Origin: Nodosilinea sp. LEGE 07088
GTDB lineage: Bacteria; Cyanobacteriota; Cyanobacteriia; Phormidesmidales; Phormidesmidaceae
Direction of reading: 5' to 3'
Length of the DNA stretch: 51,608 nucleotides
Assembly (NCBI RefSeq): GCF_015207395.1
Contig: NZ_JADEWX010000028.1
Span: 1-51,608, forward strand
Positions 7,688 to 15,889 of this stretch are shown here, piece by piece. The position numbers were made by a program, and so were the translations under genes. The notes beneath the pieces are model-generated. The model was not told the origin of the DNA. It searched no databases and worked only from the letters and a program-made list of their open reading frames with translations. Numbering within the stretch: position 1 is the stretch's first letter; every line of letters starts with the position of its first letter.

Positions 7688-7900
7688 AACTTTTTCCTAA
7701 CTCCGCCCACTGAGCTTACTGCCCTAGCTCAACGAAAGGCAAGTGTCACAGTAAGGTCTAGGCAACGTCTAAGGGCTCTTAGATTTCAGTCCTCTAGCCA
7801 GACTGGCTACATTAGTCTAGAAGGAATACTAGTTCAACAACGGCCTGTGGGTATGACGCTTAGTTTTGACCACGCCCAATCAGCACGAACATAACTACCG

Positions 7901-8677
7901 ATGACTATGAACTGGCAAGAGGTATCTGGCAACTGGATTCTGGTGCCGCCAAACCCCAGAGCGATCGTACATTTCCTCGGGGGTGCCTTTGTGGCAGCAG
8001 CGCCTAGCGTGACGTACCAGTGGCTGCTTGAGAACCTAGCCCAGCAGGGCTATCTGGTTGTAGCAACCCCATTTATCAATACCTTTGATCACACGGCTAT
8101 TGCCCAAGAGGCACTGATCACCTTCGACCAGGCCATGGAATATTTGCAAAAGCGCGTGCTCATTCACCATGACCCTTTACCGATTTACGGTCTAGGACAC
8201 AGCCTGGGCTGCAAAATACATCTGCTGATCAACAGCCTCTGGGACATAGAACGGGCCGGAAATATCTATATGAGTTTTAACAACTACCCAGCCCGACGAT
8301 CGATTCCGTTCTTAGAGCAAGTAGTGCAGTTCAACCCAGCCTTTAACGTTGAGTTCACCCCTGACCCTGAGACCACCCTGGCACTGGTACGCAATCAATA
8401 TCCAGTTTCCAGCAATCTACTGATTAAATTTCGCAGCGATACCATCGACCAAACGCGGCCTCTCTCTGAGGTACTGGTGCAACGCTTTCCTCGCCTCACC
8501 ACCGTACAAATTCTCCAGGGCTCCCACACCACGCCCATCGCTCAAGATCTTGGCTGGCAGCCGGGCGAGTCATTTAGCCCACTTGATGCCCTAGGGCAGT
8601 TTGTCAAACAAGAGTTTTATCGCGATCTCGGCCATCTACGCCATGTGCTATTGACCTGGTTAGACCCCTATCGATAA
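7901..8677 (+). CDS. DUF1350 family alpha/beta-hydrolase-like protein
   Basis: A 258-residue protein of the DUF1350 family, found in cyanobacteria and plastids. It opens with the family pattern of a Trp-rich start followed by VHFLGGAFVAAAPSVTYQ. It carries a complete GxSxG-like elbow, GLGHSLGCK with Ser101, and ends with SHTTPIAQDLG, whose His could complete a triad. Substrate unknown. The first ATG is used; a second ATG lies two codons later. The 213-base upstream spacer contains no recognisable promoter consensus. Confidence 0.82.
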   Translation: MTMNWQEVSGNWILVPPNPRAIVHFLGGAFVAAAPSVTYQWLLENLAQQGYLVVATPFINTFDHTAIAQEALITFDQAMEYLQKRVLIHHDPLPIYGLGHSLGCKIHLLINSLWDIERAGNIYMSFNNYPARRSIPFLEQVVQFNPAFNVEFTPDPETTLALVRNQYPVSSNLLIKFRSDTIDQTRPLSEVLVQRFPRLTTVQILQGSHTTPIAQDLGWQPGESFSPLDALGQFVKQEFYRDLGHLRHVLLTWLDPYR

Positions 8678-8832
8678 AAAGCACTCAGGCTCACTTCAAG
8701 GGATCTCAGGCCTATGTCTTACAATGCCTCAACGGTTCCGAAACATCCTCCCTCCAGATGTAAAACTCTTGTCTTTGGGGCGTTTGCCAGGGTAGGCTGA
8801 GGCCTATGATGCAAGGATGAGCTATCTAGCTA

Positions 8833-9267
8833 TTGCCTGCTTTGACCTATCAGCACACCAGTCAGATTGACATCCAGACCGATCCTACAGCGCTAAAGTC
8901 GGTGCTGGCCTGGTTTGATCAGTTTCAGACATCCCCAATTCCTCACAATATCTGGCTCCAATGCCAGCTGGCGCTAATTGAGGGCTTTACCAATGCCGTG
9001 CGCCACGCCCACGCTGAGCTACCCCAAAGCACCCCCATACGGATTGAGGTCTCGGTTAGCGATCGCGCCATCGAGATTAAAATTTGGGACCGTGGCCCTG
9101 GATTTGATCTCGCTTCGGTACTGCGGCACAAAATTACTGCCAACGATCCCAACTCTGAGGGAGGGCGCGGCCTAAAAATTATGTACCTGGTGGCCGACCG
9201 TCTGACTTACGAGCCAGACCCTGACCAGGGCAACTGTTTGCACTTGCACAAGGTATTTGATATCTAG
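8833..9267 (+). CDS. RsbW-like anti-sigma regulatory factor (HATPase_c Ser/Thr kinase)
   Basis: A 144-residue GHKL ATPase of the RsbW/SpoIIAB type, which binds a sigma factor or phosphorylates an anti-anti-sigma (STAS) partner. The N box is EGFTNAVRHA, the G1 box DRGPGFD and the G2 box EGGRGLKIMYLV. An in-frame stop lies just upstream, so the start is a TTG (8833 or 8842). No STAS or PP2C gene adjoins it. Only 29 bases separate it from the DUF92 gene, which has its own ribosome binding site, so the two may form an operon. Confidence 0.82.
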   Translation: MPALTYQHTSQIDIQTDPTALKSVLAWFDQFQTSPIPHNIWLQCQLALIEGFTNAVRHAHAELPQSTPIRIEVSVSDRAIEIKIWDRGPGFDLASVLRHKITANDPNSEGGRGLKIMYLVADRLTYEPDPDQGNCLHLHKVFDI

Positions 9268-9296
9268 ACCTAACGCCCAATTCACGAGGTAAACCA

Positions 9297-10091
9297 ATGG
9301 TTTTAGACTTAGCATCTATACCGCTGCTTTGGATAGGATGGCTGTTGGGAGGAATGATCAATACAGCCCTGTTGGCGGTGGCTTGGCAAGCGCCCAAGAA
9401 GCTGCTTACCCCGGCGGGTTATCTGCATGCCTGGGTTCTAGGTGTCTTGATCTGGGGATGCTTGGGTTGGCGCGGCTACGTTGTCATCATGGCCTATTTC
9501 TTGGCTGGCTCAGCCGTAACTCGATTGGGTAAAGCGCGTAAAGAAGCTGCGGGCATTGCCGAGGGCCGCTCAGGGGCCAGAGGGCCAGAAAACGTCTGGG
9601 GGTCTGCCTTAACCGCAGCAGTTTGTGCCGGAGCGATCGCACTGCTCGAGTTAGCTGGTAGCCCGCTCCAAGCCGAGCGGTGGATTCCCCTATTAGCGTT
9701 AGCCTACGTCAGTAGCCTGAGCACTAAACTCTCGGATACAACCGCCAGCGAGATCGGCAAAGCCTATGGCCAGCACACCTTTTTAATCACTACCCTGCGA
9801 CCAGTTGCTGCCGGTACCGAAGGGGCCATTAGTGTAGAGGGAACATTGGCCGGAGTGATCGGTTCAGCCATTATTGCCCTGGTAGGTCTGGGGGTAGGGC
9901 TGATTGGCCCCTGGGAAATAGGCCTGTGCTTAGTATCGGCTTTTGTTGCCACCACCGTTGAAAGTCTCATTGGCGCAACCCTTCAAACTCGGCTGGCCTG
10001 GCTAACTAATGAGGTGGTCAACGGCATCAATACAACCATCGGTGCCCTAGTGGCACTCCTGCTGGGACTAGCTGGGCAATTGTTGGCCTAG
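9297..10091 (+). CDS. DUF92/TIGR00297 integral membrane protein, probable phytyl-phosphate kinase (VTE6-like)
   Basis: A 264-residue polytopic membrane protein with about six hydrophobic segments. Family markers include KKLLTPAGYLHAWVLGV, the conserved AYVSSLSTKLSDTTASEIGK and TTLRPVAAGTEGAISVEGT. The plant relative VTE6 phosphorylates phytyl phosphate to phytyl diphosphate, recycling chlorophyll phytol into tocopherol and phylloquinone; the cyanobacterial member is inferred to do the same in thylakoid or plasma membrane. A GAGGT lies six bases before the ATG. A hairpin with a T-run follows the gene. Other quinone/tocopherol genes occur at 45.7 and 47.4 kb. Confidence 0.82.
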   Translation: MVLDLASIPLLWIGWLLGGMINTALLAVAWQAPKKLLTPAGYLHAWVLGVLIWGCLGWRGYVVIMAYFLAGSAVTRLGKARKEAAGIAEGRSGARGPENVWGSALTAAVCAGAIALLELAGSPLQAERWIPLLALAYVSSLSTKLSDTTASEIGKAYGQHTFLITTLRPVAAGTEGAISVEGTLAGVIGSAIIALVGLGVGLIGPWEIGLCLVSAFVATTVESLIGATLQTRLAWLTNEVVNGINTTIGALVALLLGLAGQLLA

Positions 10092-10141
10092 AAGCTGTAC
10101 CTCTGCTCCATTCTATTTGCCAAAATAATTTTAGGGGCAAA

Positions 10142-10167
10142 TCCGTAGGTTTACGGACGACTTTTTT
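10142..10167 (+). terminator. Candidate terminator of the DUF92 gene
   Basis: The 6-bp stem tccgta/tacgga (10142-10147 and 10152-10157) is followed within five bases by six T residues. A longer hairpin, atttgcc...ggcaaat (10115-10142), lies just before it. The stem is short, so termination is probable but not certain. Confidence 0.4.
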
Positions 10168-10496
10168 GCGAGGCAAACAGGGAAATCACTTCACACGAGC
10201 ATTCTTGGCTTTACAGATCCCCTCCATCTCGAAAAATTGACGAATTTTTACCAAACTCTCATGAAATTTATCCGGATCAAATATTGTCCTCAGTAAAACT
10301 TCTGAGTACAAACTTCCGTAAGTCCTCTGTCGATAGCTGCCCTTACCTTCGGTCTTAATAGATTTAAGCTTTGCTATCTAACTGCCAACCGGCCTCTAAA
10401 ATCCTAGACAGCGAAGCCAGGGTGTTTAACTGTTGTTTAAGGGGCGTCTACCCTCAGGTTTCATCGATCAAACCTGGGACTACAACGATAATCACG
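10168..10496. other. AT-rich spacer and leader of the small exported protein
   Basis: No gene is supported in this spacer. A hairpin caggttt...aaacctg (10455-10476) sits 20 bases before the ATG of the next gene and may lie in its leader. A longer in-frame start at 10371 exists for that gene, but the extra residues look random. Confidence 0.35.
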
Positions 10497-10697
10497 ATGC
10501 AAACTCCGCTAGAGAAAACGTTTAGTTTAGGTCACTCAGTGCTAGCAATTGGCGTACTATCGCTGGCCATAATGATTCTATGTCAGGCCTTCGGATTAGG
10601 AGCGGTTGCCAGCGCCAATAGCCGAGACGAATTTCCGGGCCGTCGTCAAGGCGGCGGCACCCATTGGGTGACTCCTATTCCAGCCGGGGTAAATTAG
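10497..10697 (+). CDS. Small exported protein with DUF928-like GRRQGGGT motif
   Basis: A 66-residue protein: a hydrophobic segment (VLAIGVLSLAIMILCQAFGL) ending in an AVASA-type signal-peptidase site, then a short mature part containing FPGRRQGGGTHW and ending PIPAGVN. GRRxGGGT motifs mark the start of the mature region in cyanobacterial DUF928 proteins, but here nothing follows. It is either a dedicated short secreted peptide or a truncated DUF928 gene. The ATG at 10497 puts a normal signal peptide at the N-terminus. Confidence 0.6.
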   Translation: MQTPLEKTFSLGHSVLAIGVLSLAIMILCQAFGLGAVASANSRDEFPGRRQGGGTHWVTPIPAGVN

Positions 10698-10774
10698 CTC
10701 TGAACCCTGGAATGCTGTTTCTATCCTGATCCACTAGGGTGTCAGCAATGATAGGGCTAGAGCAGCATAAATTT

Positions 10775-10827
10775 ATCTAACGCAACGACGGCAGTTCTGC
10801 TTAGGAACTGCCGTCGTTGCGTTAGAT
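10775..10827. repeat. Perfect 23-bp inverted repeat with 7-base loop
   Basis: The arms 10775-10797 and 10805-10827 are exact reverse complements, separated by tgcttag. No T-run follows on either strand. It is longer than a usual intrinsic terminator stem and could be a strong transcript-end hairpin or a palindromic mobile remnant. It sits between the small exported gene and the GGDEF-EAL gene. Confidence 0.75.
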
Positions 10828-11050
10828 CTTCATATTCCTGATGACCGCAACAAAGACTATACCCTCAGGCTAAAAACCATAACCTCAGGCTTTTGGTGAC
10901 CAACTACTCTGTATATTGGCCCAGGTTACTAAAGTATCGAAAATAACATTGCAGGGGAAAGGGCAGAGGTTATCGGTATGATCTGGGCATGCTTAGGAAA
11001 AATATCTTGACTGGCCCCCGTCAGTTCTTGTTGTCAAAGGCCAAACAGGT
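10828..11050. other. Spacer upstream of the CHASE2-GGDEF-EAL gene
   Basis: No gene or clear promoter is visible. Two copies of cctcaggct, 25 bases apart (about 10862 and 10887), are the only repeated words; they are too short to call an operator. Confidence 0.25.
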
Positions 11051-13588
11051 GTGAAAGCAACAATTAAAGCCATAAACCACCGGCTGCATCGTCATGTGGT
11101 GCCGTGGGTAGTGCGTTGGTGGGGTATTACTCCCCTCAATACCGGTAGCAAGATTGTGCTGTTAGCCAGTGTGCTGACCAGTGCCCTGGTAACGGGGATG
11201 AAAGTCGCTACCATACTGGAGCCAGCAGAACTATTTCTGTTCGACCGGCTAGTGCGATCGCTTCCCAGCGAAGATCTAGACCCTCGTATGACCATCGTAG
11301 GCATCACTGAGGCCGATATTCGTCAATATGGCTGGCCTCTGAGCGACCAGGTACTCGCCCAAGTCATTAACCAAATTCAAAATTATCAGCCCCGGGTTGT
11401 CGGTCTAGATCTCTATCGCAGCACCCCCCGCCCGCCCGGTTCTAGCGAGCTAATTGAGGAGTTAGCTAATCCCAACCTAGTTGCCATTAGGAATGTAGGC
11501 AGCACCCAAGGACAATCTGAGGTGCCTCCCCCCCCCACCGTCGATAGGGATCGAGTCGGTTTCAATGACTTTCCCACAGACTCTGACGGGATTATTCGCC
11601 GTAATCTGATATTTGTACGCAGCCAGGAGGGCGGGTACTACTCCTTTGCGCTACGAGTCATCATGGCCTATGCAGGCTACTCTGCCGATGCTCTCAGGGC
11701 CGAAGAAAATTATCTTTACCTCGGCGATCGCGCCATTCCAGTTCTCTCTGCCCAAGATGGCGGCTATCAAAACGTGGATAGCCGAGGCTACCAAATTTTG
11801 CTGCGATATTATACGGCCCAGATGCCTGCCCAGCATATATCCATTAGCCAAGCACTGAGCGGGCAGTTTGACCCCGATTGGATAACCGACAACATTGTCC
11901 TAATTGGCACTGCGGCAGCTAGTCTTAAAGACCGATTTTATACTCCCTTTAGTTTCAATCAAGACAACGAGCTAACCATGCCAGGGGTCGCCATCCATGG
12001 CCAGATGATTCGACAAATGCTCGATATTGTCGATGGACAGCTGGCACTCTATCGATTTTTACCCCAATGGGCTGAAGGATTGTGGCTGTGGGGTTGGTGT
12101 CTGGCTGCTGGTGGGCTGGCCTGGGGAATCAAACGCCCTAGCCTTTTACTCCTTGCCAGCAGCCTGCTAATAGCCGGACTCATCGGTATCGGATGGCTAG
12201 GCGTCAGTCGGCTATTGTGGATACCTCTGATCGAACCAACGACAGGCATGATTGGCACCATCGCCGGGGTGCTAGCCTACAAGCTGCTTTACCGTACTAC
12301 CCACGACTCCCTCACTGGTTTACCCAACCGAGAGGCCTTTATGGGCACTATTCAGCAGGCTTTACACCACCGACGACCTACCGAACCACCGGTCATAGTG
12401 GCTTTTATGGGTATTGACCGCTTTAAGGTAATCAACGAAAGCCTTGGCCACCAGGTCGGAGACGAAGTTCTGCAAATGATGGCTCAACGGCTAGTACAGC
12501 ACATGCCTCCGGAAGCACAAATCGCTAAAGTCGGTGGCGATGAGTTTGCGCTTTTATTAACCCACTTACCCAGTTCTGAGGCTAGGGATCTAATCGATCG
12601 TCTGCAAGATGCCCTTTCAGAACCCTTCACCCTGCGCGGCCAGAAATTACCCAGCACCCTCAGTATTGGAGTCGCCATTAGCCAACCAGAGCTGGAACAT
12701 AAACCAGCTAACCTGCTCCGCGATGCTCACACAGCCATGTACCGGGCTAAAGCCCTTGGCCGATCGCGCTTTGAAGTATTTGCCGCCGGCATGCTCGCTG
12801 ACGCGGTAAATCGCCTTCAGCTCGAGAGTGATTTACTCAGTGCCCTAGACAACCATGAGTTTTTGCTCTATTACCAACCCATTATCAATCTCAAAACTCA
12901 ACAACTAGCTGGATTCGAAGCTCTGGTGAGGTGGCGGCAAAAAGACCGCGGGTTTGTATTGCCCAGTGCCTTTATCCCAGCAGCTGAAGAAACCGGATTA
13001 ATTATGGCTTTGGGCCAGTGGATTTTTAGAGAGGCCTGTTGGCAACTGCGTAGCTGGCACGATCAATTTCCTCAACATCGACACCTGACCATGAGCATTA
13101 ACCTCTCCAATCGGCAGTTTGGTCAACCTAACTTGATTGCCCAAATTGAGACCGCATTACAAGAAACTCAGGTCAATGGTCACTGTGTGCGGTTAGAAAT
13201 CACCGAAAGTATGGTGATGGGGGATGTCGATGCCGCCATTGATTTAATGCTCAAGCTTAAGTCATTAGATCTCAAGCTAGCTATTGATGACTTTGGTACA
13301 GGCTACTCATCGCTCAGCTACCTGCATCGCTTTCCTATGGACACCCTCAAGGTCGATAAATCCTTCGTCGGTCGCCTGGAGAAAAGCAATGAAGATCGAG
13401 CCATTATCCACACTATTTTGACCCTAGGCCAAAAGCTAGGCATGGAGGTAGTTGCTGAAGGCGTCGAAACCGAAACCCAGGTAGCCATGCTGTGCCAGGA
13501 AGGCTGTGACTACGGTCAGGGGTACTTTTTTGCCAAGCCACTGCCGGCAGCGGATGCCTTTGCTTTGCTCCAAAAGCACCCGCTTTGA
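11051..13588 (+). CDS. CHASE2-GGDEF-EAL bifunctional cyclic-di-GMP protein
   Basis: An 845-residue membrane signalling protein. A first transmembrane helix (about 31-52) leads to an extracytoplasmic CHASE2 sensor (about 55-330, with FDRLVRSLP, VGLDLYR and the late IGTAAASLKDRF). Then follow three membrane helices (about 335-415), a GGDEF domain (HDSLTGLPNREAF; active motif KVGGDEFALLL) and an EAL domain (GFEALVRW; ITESMVM; IDDFGTGYSSLSYL; LKVDKSFV; EGVET). Both catalytic centres look intact, so it could make and degrade c-di-GMP. No RxxD inhibitory site is present before GGDEF. The start is GTG. A hairpin gctttgag/ctcaaagc spans the stop codon. Confidence 0.92.
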   Translation: MKATIKAINHRLHRHVVPWVVRWWGITPLNTGSKIVLLASVLTSALVTGMKVATILEPAELFLFDRLVRSLPSEDLDPRMTIVGITEADIRQYGWPLSDQVLAQVINQIQNYQPRVVGLDLYRSTPRPPGSSELIEELANPNLVAIRNVGSTQGQSEVPPPPTVDRDRVGFNDFPTDSDGIIRRNLIFVRSQEGGYYSFALRVIMAYAGYSADALRAEENYLYLGDRAIPVLSAQDGGYQNVDSRGYQILLRYYTAQMPAQHISISQALSGQFDPDWITDNIVLIGTAAASLKDRFYTPFSFNQDNELTMPGVAIHGQMIRQMLDIVDGQLALYRFLPQWAEGLWLWGWCLAAGGLAWGIKRPSLLLLASSLLIAGLIGIGWLGVSRLLWIPLIEPTTGMIGTIAGVLAYKLLYRTTHDSLTGLPNREAFMGTIQQALHHRRPTEPPVIVAFMGIDRFKVINESLGHQVGDEVLQMMAQRLVQHMPPEAQIAKVGGDEFALLLTHLPSSEARDLIDRLQDALSEPFTLRGQKLPSTLSIGVAISQPELEHKPANLLRDAHTAMYRAKALGRSRFEVFAAGMLADAVNRLQLESDLLSALDNHEFLLYYQPIINLKTQQLAGFEALVRWRQKDRGFVLPSAFIPAAEETGLIMALGQWIFREACWQLRSWHDQFPQHRHLTMSINLSNRQFGQPNLIAQIETALQETQVNGHCVRLEITESMVMGDVDAAIDLMLKLKSLDLKLAIDDFGTGYSSLSYLHRFPMDTLKVDKSFVGRLEKSNEDRAIIHTILTLGQKLGMEVVAEGVETETQVAMLCQEGCDYGQGYFFAKPLPAADAFALLQKHPL

Positions 13589-13601
13589 GCGAGCTCAAAG
13601 C
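13582..13601 (+). terminator. Hairpin across the stop codon of the GGDEF-EAL gene
   Basis: The 8-bp stem gctttgag/ctcaaagc with loop cgag overlaps the TGA. No T-run follows, so it may be an RNA-stabilising hairpin or a weak terminator. Confidence 0.35.
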
Positions 13602-13672
13602 TAGACCAACGTTATTCAATGACTAGAGAAAAATCTGTGTTAGGAATCTAACATAATCCTTGATCCTGACCA

Positions 13673-13701
13673 TTAACTTCTATTCTGCACTGGTCTACAA
13701 T
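13673..13701 (+). promoter_or_regulatory. Candidate sigma-70-type promoter of the CGLC thioredoxin gene
   Basis: TTAACT (13673-13678) and TACAAT (13696-13701) are separated by exactly 17 bases. The transcript would start near 13708, giving a leader of about 110 bases before the ATG at 13819. This is a consensus match only. Confidence 0.4.
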
Positions 13702-13818
13702 GATCCCTATAGCAATCTCCGTATAAACGTTGAAGCCAGATACCTGATTGAGCAAAGCAGCTTTGCCCAAAACCGGATCCAGCAAGATAGTTATCTTTCC
13801 TTACAAAATCCATATCCA

Positions 13819-14181
13819 ATGTCTGTTGATGAAACCACTTTCAGATCATCTGTACTGGAGTCACAGATCCCGGTACTTGTTCACTTTTGGGCGCCTTGGT
13901 GTGGACTCTGCAAACTGATCACGCCAATTTTGCAAACCTTTCAGGCCGAATGGGTGGGGCAAATAAGCCTTGTGGATATCAATGCCGACGAAAATTTTCG
14001 TCTAGCTACGACCTATCGGCTGTCTAATTTACCTACCCTGTTGTTGTTTGAGCAGGGTGAGCTGTGCCAGCGAGTCGAGTCATTTCGGGGCACGGAAGAT
14101 CTGCGTTTAGTTCTAGATGCGTTTATGCACCACCGAGAGTTAACCTATGACATTCCTCGGCTAGTGCGTATCTACCCTTGA
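13819..14181 (+). CDS. Thioredoxin-like protein with CGLC active site
   Basis: A 120-residue thioredoxin-fold protein with the core VLVHFWAPWCGLCKLITPIL (Cys28 and Cys31) and the cis-proline segment NLPTLLLFEQGE. The CxxC dipeptide is Gly-Leu, not Gly-Pro, which usually shifts the redox potential and substrate choice. Such variants are known among cyanobacterial thioredoxin-family proteins of uncertain partner. The last 15 residues extend beyond a minimal thioredoxin. The ATG at 13819 matches the family start; a longer TTG frame from 13660 lacks conserved features. It converges on the ABC ATPase gene, 29 bases apart. Confidence 0.8.
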   Translation: MSVDETTFRSSVLESQIPVLVHFWAPWCGLCKLITPILQTFQAEWVGQISLVDINADENFRLATTYRLSNLPTLLLFEQGELCQRVESFRGTEDLRLVLDAFMHHRELTYDIPRLVRIYP

Positions 14182-14210
14182 GGGGCCGATTGAGTCGCAA
14201 ACAGGGTTGT

Positions 14211-15527
14211 CTAGTCGTTATTCCAAAGGGATCGATCAGTGATGGGGTCAAACAGGTGTACTTTCTCAGCGGCGATCGCCAGCCAGACCTCATCGCCAAT
14301 ACGGGCTGGTGCCTCGGGGGAAATTTTGGCTTGAAGAGTCAGTGCCTCAGTCCGCACCGTCAGATAAGTCTCGCTACCCAGAGCTTCTAGGTGGGTGATC
14401 TGTCCGTGAATATTTTTGGGGGCGGGCAGGGCCAGACTCAGGTGCTCAGGGCGAATGCCGAGCAGTACCTCTCGGTTATCGTAGGGCAGCAGACGATCGT
14501 CCCAATGGCTAGGCAGCGACAGCCGAAAGTCGGGGTGGGTGAGCAAAAACGGAGCTTGCACCTGCACAGGCATAACGTTCATGGGTGGTGAGCCGATGAA
14601 CCCAGCCACAAAGCGATTAAGCGGGCGATTATATAGGTCTAGCGGCGAGGCCACCTGCTGAATTTGCCCCTGGTTCATCACGGCGATGCGGTGGCCCATG
14701 GTCATGGCTTCGACCTGGTCGTGGGTGACGTAAATCGTTGTAATGCCGAGCTGGCGCTGCAAGTTTACGATCTGAGCGCGGGTTTCCATCCGCAGCTTGG
14801 CATCTAAGTTGGAGAGGGGCTCATCCATCAAAAACACCTGGGGGTTGCGGGCCATGGCTCGCCCCAGGGCTACCCGCTGCTTTTGTCCGCCCGAGAGCTG
14901 GCGGGGGTAACGACTCAGCAGCCGATCGATTTGCAGCATTTTAGCCACCGCCCGTACCCGTTCGTCGATCAGACGCTCGGCCTCGGAGACATAGCGCAGC
15001 CCAACGGGCAATCGTCGGGTGATGGCGACTAGGGGCTTTTCCCACCAGTGGCTTTGGGTCAGCAGACGCTCTAATTCCTGATTGGCGGGGGAGTCGCTAA
15101 TGGGGGTAGGGTTCACTCCCGCGTCTAGATTCGGCAGCGTTTTTTCGAGATCGGCCCCCATGCGGCGGAGGCCAAAGGCCAAGTTATCGTACACCGACAG
15201 ATGGGGGTAAAGGGCGTAGCTCTGGAACACCATGGCGGTGTCGCGCTGCTTGGGGGGCAGGTCGTTGACTTTGCGATCGCCCACCCAGATGCTGCCGCCG
15301 GTAATGCTCTCTAGGCCCGAAATCAGCCGCAGTAGGGTGCTCTTGCCGCAGCCCGAGGGGCCCACCAGCACCATAAACTCACCGTCATCAATGGTGAGGT
15401 TGATGCGTTTGAGCACCGCCGCCGTTTCATGGTCGATTTCGGCAGCTGCACTGTTCTCCTTGGTTCCATGGACCTGGCGAGACTTGGGAAAGGTTTTGTA
15501 GACATTTTCGATGACGACGTGGGCCAC
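14211..15527 (-). CDS. ABC transporter ATPase, MalK/UgpC/GgtA type
   Basis: A 438-residue ATP-binding subunit of a sugar or compatible-solute importer. It has Walker A GPSGCGKST (about 56-64), Q-loop MVFQSYALYPH, signature LSGGQKQRVALGRA, Walker B QVFLMDEPLSNLD and the H-loop YVTHDQVEAMT, followed by a MalK-type regulatory/TOBE tail (GIRPEHLSLAL). An insertion of roughly 60 residues lies between the Q-loop helix and the signature (about 125-190), and another of about 20 residues near residues 15-38. The first is, as I recall, common in cyanobacterial GgtA/UgpC-like ATPases. No permease or binding-protein gene is adjacent, so this ATPase probably serves transporters encoded elsewhere. Confidence 0.88.
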   Translation of the reverse strand: MAHVVIENVYKTFPKSRQVHGTKENSAAAEIDHETAAVLKRINLTIDDGEFMVLVGPSGCGKSTLLRLISGLESITGGSIWVGDRKVNDLPPKQRDTAMVFQSYALYPHLSVYDNLAFGLRRMGADLEKTLPNLDAGVNPTPISDSPANQELERLLTQSHWWEKPLVAITRRLPVGLRYVSEAERLIDERVRAVAKMLQIDRLLSRYPRQLSGGQKQRVALGRAMARNPQVFLMDEPLSNLDAKLRMETRAQIVNLQRQLGITTIYVTHDQVEAMTMGHRIAVMNQGQIQQVASPLDLYNRPLNRFVAGFIGSPPMNVMPVQVQAPFLLTHPDFRLSLPSHWDDRLLPYDNREVLLGIRPEHLSLALPAPKNIHGQITHLEALGSETYLTVRTEALTLQAKISPEAPARIGDEVWLAIAAEKVHLFDPITDRSLWNND

Positions 15528-15563
15528 GGCAGGTTGGGCGAGAAAACAGCAAAGATCTAGAGC

Positions 15564-15830
15564 CTACAGCGAAACCGAGGCAGTTTGCAGCTGCGCCTCA
15601 ATGGCGTCACAGGCAGCAGTTACCCCATTTTCTGCTTGGATGATACGCCCAATGGCTTCGGCTTTAGCGGCATAGCTAGAATTTACTAACAATTTCTGCA
15701 GCACTTTGGCCACGGGTGCAGCGGCATAGCGATCGCGATGAATCGTCAGTAAGGTACCCAGACGCTTGGCCCTAGCGGCATTGTCGGGCTGGTCGTGGCT
15801 GTAGGGCATAACCAGGGTGGGCCGACCTGC
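15564..15830 (-). pseudogene. C-terminal remnant of a UDP-glycosyltransferase
   Basis: The reverse strand encodes AGRPTLVMPYSHDQPDNAAR followed by a helical tail to a normal stop. This is the nucleotide-sugar-binding end of GT1/MurG-fold glycosyltransferases (compare the usual AGRPML.P..HDQP.NA..). The N-terminal three quarters are absent: the homology stops at 15830, next to a small palindrome and the gyrA/parC stop codon at 15890. A start codon at 15881 is formally available, but the product could not be an active transferase. Confidence 0.65.
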
Positions 15831-15842
15831 ATAGCTGTGCCG

Positions 15843-15858
15843 TGGCGTAGTGCTACGC
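15843..15858. repeat. Short inverted repeat at the glycosyltransferase breakpoint
   Basis: ggcgtag and ctacgcc are inverted copies around a 2-base centre. It lies 12 bases beyond the point where glycosyltransferase homology ends and could be part of an insertion or simply the terminator region of the gyrase gene. Confidence 0.35.
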
Positions 15859-15889
15859 CCTCCGGTAGATCGCAAATCCAAAATTTATC

